Positions 55,567 through 64,000 of a DNA stretch of 64,000 nucleotides are shown here, in pieces. Below the pieces are notes generated by a model that searched no databases, was not told where the DNA came from, and was given only the letters and a program-made list of their open reading frames with translations. The translations under genes were made by a program, and so were the position numbers. The stretch lies in contig JAXGGA010002968.1 of NCBI GenBank assembly GCA_038373865.1, positions 1-64,000 on the forward strand, written 5' to 3'. The DNA is from Uloborus plumipes (lineage: Eukaryota; Arthropoda; Arachnida; Araneae; Uloboridae). Within the stretch, counting starts at the first letter, position 1. The number at the start of each line of letters is the position of its first letter.

Positions 55567-56170
55567 TATATTGCTTCAGATCATTGGAGGTTGAAATGTT
55601 GCCACTAACTTTAAAGGGAGTAAGGTTACATCTAATGCTTTACAGCTTGGTGAGGAAAAACTGCTTGTTGATAACTCTTTATCACCAGTTTCTCTTTGTG
55701 GCAATGTAAAATCATGATCTCGATAAGTTTTGTTTTCCAACATGAAGAAATGGGTGAAAGAGTTTTTGGTCTGCATGGCGCTATTAAAAAAAGATATGTT
55801 GCAGTTTTCAAGAAAAACTGCTTTAAGTTTCATTTTTGGTTTGATCATAAAATTGTGGAGTAGAGAAAAGTAAAAATCATTGTCTGAAAAAAGCTTTCCT
55901 TCCCTTTTTAAATTGACTGTCAACTACATTTCAATCTGGAGTAAAGTTGAGATTTCTGGCGTTTATTCTTGGATTCTGTTCCATAAAAGAATATTTTTGT
56001 CACTTATGTGCACTTAAAGAAAATAGGTATGTCACTTTAGTTTTCAATTCTGATAAAAAACTGGAATTTAAAAATGAATTTATTGAGCTTCAGGGAAGCC
56101 AATAAAATGGAAAAATTGCATCAATTCATTTTCAAGTTTCTTGAGGGACAACATAAATTATTTGAGGAAA
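55567..56170. other. No supported gene
   Basis: A 115-codon frame lies on the minus strand at 55576-55923, but nothing in it is recognisable and composition is unremarkable. Confidence 0.4.
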
Positions 56171-57169
56171 TCTATCTATATATATAAAGATGACGGTGTT
56201 TGTTCGTTTGTTTGTAACCGCTGGCCAGAAGCCCCCACAGCACCCACAGACCTGAAACTTCACTCAAAAATTCGAACGTATCCCAGTAAAATGCCCCCCG
56301 AAAGCCAAATTTTAAATTTCGAATTAGTTATTTTTAAATTAATTAATTAGTCTCATTTTTGGTGTATCCGCCATAATTGAGGGGGGAAAACCTTCCCCCA
56401 CCCCATAACATTATATATCACTGGAAAGGGTTTTTTTTCTGAAAAAGAAAAGTTTTAGCACGTTTCTGTCCGTTAATTACGACAGGAGATATTAATTAAT
56501 CAAATTTAGCCGATTTTCAAGGCATAACTCTATACGCAGAACTGAAACACTAGGTCCATTTTCCAGATCAGCTGCTCTTTTGTCCCTGACTTTGTGGTTT
56601 AAATTTGCGTATAGATTTAAGCCTTGAAAATTTATTCAATTTGAATGATTAATATCTCCTATTATTTTCTTAGTTTTCTGTCTTTTTGATTTATTTGGCG
56701 AATTGATTTAAACTTTAACATGACTTTAAGTGGAGTTTAAAAGATGGAGCGCATTTGAACCAAAGGATATAATAATTTTAGTTCAGAGGGGTCGGAGGGA
56801 ATTTAAATTTATTAAGTTGAATTCCTCAAAATTCGGCGTTACCAAAAATATCAGAATGGAACTATTGTTAAAAAAATAGTGATGGCTATTCAGTTACTCT
56901 TCGTATTTGGCGTCGTAAAGTTTGGCAACAGTCGGGAAATTTACCAAACCTCCCAGCTAGAGTCGCTATATAAACAGGCCGGCGCATCAAGTTTAAGTTT
57001 GACCACTTTGGATCCAATTCATAACTTTTACTTTCAATTTTTCATTGTTGCGGAGTAGGGTTACCAGAACAAAGTTTCGGACATTGCTAAACTTTGCCAA
57101 CTTTACCTGCCACTAATAATTGCTCACATTGAAAAATCACCAAACGTGATAACTTGCGGGTACTGCTAG
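56171..57169 (+). mobile_element. Helitron-like element, about 1 kb
   Basis: It starts TCTATCTATATATATAAAGA after A and ends GCGGGTACTG and CTAG before T. The 5' GTTTGTTCGTTTGTTTG run fits Helitron starts. The 3' hairpin is poor. It contains a hAT MITE fragment near its 3' end. Confidence 0.7.
56958..57150. mobile_element. hAT MITE fragment related to 27949-28246
   Basis: TAGAGTCGCTATATAAACAG, GCATCAAGTTTAAGTTTGAC and TGCGGAGTAGGGTTACCAGA match the left and middle of the 298-bp MITE. The right arm is missing. Confidence 0.85.
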
Positions 57170-58370
57170 TTATTTAATAAAAAAATATACCATACATTAT
57201 ACTGTGTGCAATTGTATCAGAGTTTCTCGTTCTCTTTTAAGCATTTAGAAATTGAGCAGAAACTGTTGGAATTAGTAAAGATAAATATTCTCCACATTTT
57301 AAATGCATTATGCAGAATGTAATTAATTTTGTTTCATTCGTGTTTCATGAATAATAAAACAAAGTATTACATGTTTCCTCTCATGTTTTTTTTCTTCTTC
57401 GAAAACAGCACCCCCATTATTCAATATTGTTATTAAATATTGATTTGGAACTTAAAGGACAGAAAAAAATGTCTATGCCATTTCGGGAAAAGTGTTGCCG
57501 AAATAAAGTTTTAAATATGATTTTAACTTGATATATGCGCAAACAATTATTTTTACAATTTTTTAATTATCATTGTAAAAACTAAAGTCAGCCAATGATT
57601 CAAGCTTTTTTTTTTGTGGAAATTTGTTTGGTTTCATTTTTATAATGAAAAACTCAAATGCTATGTATGTAAAAAACAGTTGATTTTTTAGTTTGAAAGC
57701 AAATTTTGTATACTAGAAATTCAAAACAGAGTTATAAGAGTTTTTTTCATTAAACTTATTATAGCAGATTTTCAGATATTTTCTAGTATTTCGTTATGAA
57801 CTTATTACTGTTCACTCTTTCTTCGCCTCAATGTAAATGGAAGTTAGTGCACTGCTACGTAGAAAATTTGATAATTATGCAAAGCGCTTGCAAGGTGTCG
57901 TAATTTTCATAGTTAGGAATAAATATTAGAAATAAATCAGATGAAAAAAACATAAATAATTATAACTAAATGGGTTGATAAATTGATATTTTCCAGATAT
58001 TTTGAATTATTATTGACTGTTAGATGGTTTTATGCGGAAAAGATATATTACAATCGAAAGTTAACCAGTGTCAGAATAGAGTTGTAGATATGGAATAAGC
58101 TTTGTTTTTTATGCCAAAGTTCGGAAGTTGGTTATTTTTTTTTTAAACCATGAAGCTCTGAACAGAACTATGAATTTTCCATCTCAGAAAATAGGGCTGC
58201 GTTTACAATAAATTTTACACAAAAAACAAAGCTCTGAGATTTCTTTTGTGAACGCTGTACAACGAAATTTATTAAAAAAAAGTCCTGTGATTCTACTTAT
58301 CCCAGTTTGGAAGACGACGTCACGAATACAGACATTAGAAACAGAGACTTCCTGCTTTGCTTAGAGTGAG
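57170..58370. other. No supported gene or repeat
   Basis: AT-rich sequence with only short frames. Confidence 0.5.
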
Positions 58371-58489
58371 ATTAAAAAAAAAAAAAAAAAAAAAAAACAG
58401 TACCATTCATTGCTTCAACAATGAATTTTATTTGCGTATTCTCGACGTGTATGAGTGTAAGATCATGGTAAGATGCTACGCGTCTAAGA

Positions 58490-58830
58490 TTCCTATTTTA
58501 ATCGACTTCAAAAAAGGAGGAGGTTCTCAATTCAAAGCGTATGTTTTTTTTTTTTTGTTTGTTCGCACATAACATCTAATCTATTGGACCGATTTGGATT
58601 ATTTTTTTAATCGATAGGAGATGATGTAACTTAGGTACCATGTACTCATATGACGATATTTGTTCACGAGAAAAAAAAGTTATGATCGAAAAACTAAAAT
58701 GACATGTTATTTAAAACAATATGTGCTATCGTAAATCCTTACTTTAATGAGCGACCCGATGGTCAAGTGGTTAACCGCGTCAGGTTGAAGTTCCTGATGG
58801 AATGAGATCGAGTACAGGTCTGCAAGGATT
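58490..58830 (+). repeat. Dispersed repeat with a tRNA-like segment
   Basis: GACTTCAAAAAAGGAGGAGG with TTCTCAATTC at 58504 is a string I recall from many arthropod repeats. At 58751-58830 GATGGTCAAGTGGTTAACCG resembles a Pol III A box, GTCAGG/CCTGAT forms an anticodon-like stem, and GATCGAGTAC is a weak B box. This could be the head of a decayed SINE. A poly-A run upstream (58374-58397) is separate. No target duplication was found. Confidence 0.35.
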
Positions 58831-58966
58831 TTTTTGAACAGCTGCATGGTTTTTTTAACTATATTCTGATTATTTTAAGTGAATTTACACTAAAAAGAAT
58901 GAAATAAAATATTTTTGGAAAAAAATAGAGCCGACTTCAGTTGGAAATTGCTCTAAAAAGTAAAAA

Positions 58967-59297
58967 ATAATTTTTTTCTTTGAGCACTATCGAAACTACT
59001 TTTAAACATAAGTTTTGCAGTCGGCGCAAAAACAATGTATAGAATCATACGAACTACAATTCAACTATAAATATAACTTTTAATGAATCCAGGTTCTTTA
59101 GGAGCATTCGCGTACATTTCATTGATTACTACACATTTGTGAAATGGTACAAATATTCTGCTTTTAATTTTCAATGGTTTCTCTGAAAAAATGTTGGCAA
59201 AATATGGTTAAATATCATTTTACCTATCGTTTTTGCGCCGACTTCAAAACTTATGTTTAAAAGTAGTTTCGATGGTGTTCAAAGAAAAAAAATATTT
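58967..59297. mobile_element. Inverted-repeat element, arms about 65 bp
   Basis: CTATCGAAACTACTTTTAAACATAAGTTTTG-type sequence at 58988 faces its complement at 59246-59277. The outward flanks are also inverted (TTTTTTTCTTTGAGCAC / GTGTTCAAAGAAAAAAA). Inside each arm is GTCGGCGCAAAAAC or its complement. The target duplication is unclear. Confidence 0.7.
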
Positions 59298-60170
59298 TTA
59301 TTAGTGAATTTTTGAGATTTACTTAACTTACATTTATTAGGAATTTTGATACGAGACGTGGCTCTATATGACTCGGATGTCGTGCATGTATAGTGCAGGG
59401 CCTAATCCAGGGTTTTTATCTTACTACCTATTTTTGTGAAAAAATTAAATCGTCATCCTATTTTTGTGAATATACTTCTTGTTCGCTATTTTTTCACAGC
59501 ACATTTTAAGTTATTGAATTTTTGACAAAAAACTCATGTCATTGTTACATTTATAATCATATTATTAAATAATACATGAAGAACTTACATTGTTAAAAAA
59601 AATTTATAAATTACTAACACCATAAAAAAGACTAATACTCAAAAAAAAAAAAAAAAAAAAAGAGTAATTGTGAAGACTATTTTTCTTCCTTTCATAACAG
59701 TGAACAACCTTAAATTCCGCTTATCAATAGAAATAACATAAGTGTTCCAGTTTATTCTTGAATTTTCCTTTTATTTACATGCTATATTTTCCGGTAGATA
59801 AGGCGCTGGGCTTACACTTGTTGAAAAGAATTTTAACTCCTGCCGCTTATTCGGCATGACCGCTTATACGATGTAAAAGTTTTTTTTTTCTAAAGTTCAG
59901 TTCGTGCTTAGTTCTTGCTTAAAAACAAAACAAATTAGAGTCTGACATCGAAAATCACAACTGCAACGCCCTTGAAAAGATCTATTTTGAAAAGGGTGAT
60001 AGCATTTCTGCTTATTCAGATGTTATTTTATTCTCCTAAATCATCCGATAAGGAAGTGGAATAAATTAAAGAAAAAAAAAAAAAAAAAAAAAAAAAACCA
60101 TAACTAACGTGTCTAATAAAAGAATCCAAACGAAAAACAAATAACAATTTTAACTAGCTGTCGTGGCCGT
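59298..60170. other. No supported gene; poly-A runs
   Basis: A-runs lie near 59640-59661 and 60071-60098. The latter, of about 28 A, could be the tail of an unrecognised retroposon. Confidence 0.4.
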
Positions 60171-60175
60171 CACGA

Positions 60176-61357
60176 AACTTTCTTCTATATCTATCTTATG
60201 AATTCCGGTTACAAAATAAAATACGTACTCGCCCGAGTAATTGGAGACAGCTCCAATTTCCCAATTATCGTAATAACCCTGCAAATGCAGAATCAATGAG
60301 CGAAATTGGAAATCATTGCAAAAGTCTTGTTTAGATAAATTGCAAACATTTTATTTGTTAGTAAAAAGAAATTGGCAACAGTTAAAATTTCAAATCATTG
60401 AAAGTTTTCAGCTGTTTTGATAATTAAATAGCTTGAAAGCGATTTTTTAATGAATTAATTTTTCGCATTGTTGACTAAGCGCAAAAATCACCCCACCCTC
60501 CCCCTGGGGCGATTGGCGCCAAAATTTAATCGATGCTTGCTTCCATATTGGGTTAGTGTTATTCCAAATTTCATTCAAATCGCAGCAATATTTCCCGAGA
60601 TACAGTAGGTGCAATGACAAAATAAGCACTTTTGATTGCTCCACCCCCCTTTGAGATATTGACACACAAATTGAATCAGCACCTGTACTCAATAGGGTCT
60701 ACCTATGGACCAATTTTCGTTTGATTCCGCCGGTTACTTCCTGAGATATAGCAGTCACCCTCGCGCAGAACACGTGCGATTGCTCCACCCCCCTTCGAGA
60801 TATTGACAAACAAATTGAATCAGCACCTGTACTCAGTAGGGTCTACCTATGGACCAATTTTCGTTTGATTCCGCCGGTTACTTCCTGAGATAAAGCAATC
60901 ACCCCCGCGCAGAACACGTGCGATTGCTCCACCCCCCTTGGAGATATTGACAAACAAATTGAATCAGCACCTGTACTCAATAGGGTCTACCTATGGACCA
61001 ATTTTCGTTTGATTCCGCCGGTTACTTCCTGAGATATAGCAATCACCCCCGCGCAGTACACGTGTGATTGCTCCACCCCCCTTGGAGGAATTCGCTAAAA
61101 AAAGTCAGGTGCACCAGTTCACATGGTGGTACATATGTGCAAAAATTTTTGTTTGATTTAATTCAGTAGTTTTTGCTCTAGCGCGGCCACAAAAACTGGT
61201 CACACACACACAGACACACAGACAGACAGACATTTTCCAAAAATGGTCGAAATGGACTCAGAGCACCTCAAAACGTGCAAATCCGTCAAAATTCGACATT
61301 CGAAAATTTTCACGAAACCAATACTTTCTTCTATATATTAAATATAGAAGAAAGTAA
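60176..61357. mobile_element. Inverted-end element carrying a 144-bp tandem array
   Basis: ACTTTCTTCTATAT near 60178 faces ATATAGAAGAAAGTA at 61343, next to a second ACTTTCTTCTATATATTAAA. Between them is the 144-bp array and a CACACA/GACA microsatellite at 61202-61233. I recall this layout from spider genomes. Element limits are approximate. Confidence 0.5.
60535..61085. repeat. 144-bp tandem repeat, about 3.7 copies
   Basis: GATTGCTCCACCCCCCTT recurs at 60633, 60778, 60922 and 61066. Each unit holds AATTGAATCAGCACCTGTAC and GATTCCGCCGGTTACTTCCT. A diverged partial copy precedes 60633. The last copies differ at only a few bases. Confidence 0.95.
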
Positions 61358-61567
61358 AAATGCCTGGCCCAGCAAGACGTTGCTGTGAGGATGGGAAGTA
61401 GGGTTGCAGTAGAAATCAACCAGAGTAGAACAGGGTTACTATAAGTTGCAGTTATCGCCAAAATGTTGCAACGTTGATATTTATCTATGATATAAAAACA
61501 CTGTTTTCAAATCAATGTTACAAATTCTTTGTCATTGTTTTTGAATGATGTCAATACCAGTAGTTTT

Positions 61568-61650
61568 GTGAAGGTACCGTTTTTGTTATTTTATTTTTGT
61601 GAAAGTACCGTTTTTATTATTTTATTTTTGTAAAGGTACCGATAAACGGT
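61568..61650. repeat. 35-bp tandem repeat
   Basis: Units of GTGAARGTACCGTTTTTRTT and ATTTTATTTTT, about 2.5 copies. Confidence 0.85.
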
Positions 61651-61911
61651 AGCAAAATCGGCCTGCATTGGGCCCTGATAGTGTCAACGTTTATTTTCTG
61701 TTTCACTACTCAAGTTTTTTTTTCGTTCAAATTTACCTTCATGATGCTTAGAAAATATTAAAGTAAAACTTGATTAATCTTTTAAACTACAAGTTAGATT
61801 ATATTTATTGTATAACTTTATAAAAAATGCAACTCTTAAGATTTTAAGAGGTTAGAAAACGTTGCATTTAAAGAGAGGAAAAATACAAGAATTTCTAATG
61901 TCTATTAGCAA

Positions 61912-61985
61912 GTTCTAAGTATTTTCAAGCGATGGCACTGGCAAATTCTAAGAATTTTCTAGCGATGGCACTGGCAAATTCTTAA
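61912..61985. repeat. 35-bp tandem duplication
   Basis: AGCGATGGCACTGGCAAATT with CTAAGAATTTTC, two copies. Confidence 0.9.
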
Positions 61986-62100
61986 TTCTTTGCTCATTAT
62001 ATGAAAACAAAAGCGTATTTTATAGTCCGTAATGATGATTCTTTCTAAACATGAATTGTTGTAATGATGATTCTTTCAAAACCTGCTGCTTTATATTATA

Positions 62101-62742
62101 CAGGGTGTCCACTCCAATCGTGGACCAATAGCTAATTTCTAAACCGTTAGAGATACGCATATAGTTTATTTAGGAAAAAATCTCCAAATTACGAAAGGAA
62201 TTTTGGGTCTATTTAATGTTTTTCAAAAAATCAAATTTTGAAAGAGTTACGAAATTTAAATTTTTATACAGCCCCCCAGGCCTATCAATCATATTTAGTA
62301 AAACATTCTTGACACTGTAACGTTTAAAACTAAAAAAAAATCACTCTTCTACCACAAAAATTGACCGAGTTATGACGTTTTGAAAAATCAAGATTTTGAA
62401 GGATTTCGCATACGGTCCCTTCTCGATGACGTCATGAAATAATGCAAAATCTTGATTTTTCAAAACGTCATAACTCGGTCAATTTTTGTGGTAGAGGAGT
62501 GATTTTTTTTTAGTTTTAAACGTTACAGTGTCAAGAATGGTTTACTAAATATGATTGATAGGACTGGGGGGCTGTATAAAAATTTAAATTTCGTAACTCT
62601 TTCAAAATTTGATTTTTTGAAAAACATTGAATAGACCCAAAATTTCTTTCATAATTTGGAGATTTTTTCCTAAATAAACTATATGCGTATCTCTAACGGT
62701 TTAGAAATTAGCTATTGGTCCACGATTGGAGTGGACACCCTG
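62101..62742. mobile_element. 642-bp foldback MITE, copy 2 (TSD TA)
   Basis: CAGGGTGTCCACTCCAATCG and its complement at the ends, TA on both sides (62099-62100, 62743-62744), long arms, apex TCTCGATGACGTCATG. Homologous throughout to 29760-30410, with the apex reversed. Confidence 0.94.
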
Positions 62743-62744
62743 TA

Positions 62745-64000
62745 TAATGATGAGATTATATTAGGTCAAATTATGGAAAGTTAAATCTTCAAATTTTTTC
62801 AACAAGTCTCTATGCTTACTTCTAAAAATTACAAGTTCTTTTTACATTGAGTGAAGAAAAACCATTGTTTGACATTACGTAATGTTCAGACATGATTAGG
62901 TAAAACCATGCAAAACCAGACTTGCAGATTTAGGCTGCTGGTGTGTTTGCTTATAGCTAAGAAGTGAATAATGACTCCAAAGTGTACATTCTTGACATCC
63001 GAAAACACCTGCACAAAATTGAGTACCTCTAAGTTCTACGTCTAGTCTACAAGACAGACAGACGTACAGATATTGAGAATTTCTATTATGAGTTATTATT
63101 AGAAATATTATAACAGATGTAAGATGAGTTCTTACTAGAGATATTTAGACAACCCCTCCCCCAAATCTGTAAGTTATTGACATGACAGCTTGTGTCCATC
63201 TTAGACATTTTAAAATACTTTTCTTTTATCTAACCAGCATAAAAGTCATACAAGGTTGGTTTTAAAAAACTCGTTAAGTTAAAGGAATTTTGAAAAATAA
63301 TTGACAGTTCAATTCTCCAGTGTAAGAAAAAAAAAACATTGCATAACTTATGAACGAAAATTTTCAAGAAATATTTGAAAAATATTGTAAAACTGTCATA
63401 TAATCAATTTGCATGGGCAGGATTTTTCAAAAGATTTGCAGCTTTGCTTTCTAACTGTTGAAGGATTTAGCCTGTTTTAGCTGTATTCTATATATTTTTT
63501 CATTAGTGAGAAGAATTCTCAAAACGTCGTTTTGACTGAAAAGAAAAGAAAGAAAAAACGAAATAAATCTCTTTGACGAAAAAAAAAAGAACTCCACGTA
63601 AATCAGAAAAAAAAAAATGCTTAAACGGGTCGATAGAATATAAGAATATGCAAACAGAACCTTTCTTTACTTTAAAAATTACTCGTAGTTGATTTTGAAA
63701 TTTTAAGATAAAAGAAGATCTATCTGCTTGAGAAATGCTTTGGTAAAAGCTTTTAGCGAAATATTAAGTTTCTTTTAGGCTACTTCGGACAGATTTCATG
63801 TCATGTGATGAAGTTATTAAATATTTTATGAACAATTTGATGACAAAAAAGGTTGTTGAATGCTTTTCTCAAAACTTTTTACTGAAAAATCATTTACTAT
63901 GGATATACTAAGAAATAGATAAATACCTTTGTGTTTGAAAAATAGAAGAATATAAAACAGAGGAATAATGCACAAATGAGCAGGAAAACTGCATACAAGT
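62745..64000. other. No supported gene or repeat
   Basis: AT-rich sequence to the end of the window with only short frames. Confidence 0.5.

Noticed and set aside
55576..55923. 115-codon minus-strand frame
   Set aside because: Unrecognised, with no motifs and no splice or promoter context; kept only as a note.
58751..58830. tRNA gene
   Set aside because: The acceptor strands do not pair and the B box is poor. It is kept only as a possible decayed SINE head.

Overview
This is AT-rich eukaryotic DNA, almost certainly animal and most likely an arthropod. It holds spliceosomal-looking sites, short degenerate reading frames, poly-A tracts, a tRNA-derived SINE and a dense nest of DNA transposons. 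Several dispersed repeats (the block at 38.2-38.7 kb, the element at 60.2-61.4 kb and the Helitron types) resemble ones I associate with spider genomes; that is recollection, not a search. I find no intact host protein gene. Nearly everything that can be named is a mobile element or its debris, and the long stretches between elements show no supported gene.

Layout. 0-7.2 kb: two copies of an AACAGTCCCCTG-bearing terminal-inverted-repeat (TIR) element, a 1398-bp Helitron, and a hAT element with an 8-bp target-site duplication (TSD) and a broken transposase. 7.2-12.8 kb: a Psq/CENP-B-like helix-turn-helix exon fragment and tandem repeats. 12.9-27.1 kb: clusters of a short ACTGTAAA-type satellite split by two large insertions. 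One is a 6.2-kb hAT element (TSD CAGTTTAC) that holds two head-to-tail Helitrons and two further TIR elements. The other is a 4.9-kb element (TSD TGTA) that holds a 2.9-kb foldback element (TSD TACA), which in turn holds a palindromic MITE (TSD AACT). 27.7-31.8 kb: a composite of direct and inverted duplications with a hAT MITE, a foldback MITE and half of a tRNA-Phe. 31.9-35 kb: minus-strand Helitrons and a complete SINE. 35-43.8 kb: mostly unannotatable, with a dispersed repeat, one more satellite cluster and a 164-bp triplication. 43.8-50 kb: a dead Tc1 element, two hAT elements, a GC-richer block and a second Tc1 relic. 50.2-57.2 kb: a Helitron cluster, including a twin of the 1.3-kb copy, and a pair of almost identical 188-bp MITEs. 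57.2-64 kb: inverted-repeat elements, a 144-bp tandem array and a second copy of the foldback MITE.

The elements form a stratigraphy. Insertions into known sequence give exact empty sites, so several boundaries and TSDs can be set to the base. The least explained signal is a set of elements and repeats, each with its own 10-16-nt motif recurring through its interior. Two of these families have 4-bp TSDs and TIRs starting GGGC; a third 4-bp-TSD element starts GGGT. One family carries a coding remnant with a conserved-looking C-terminal module.
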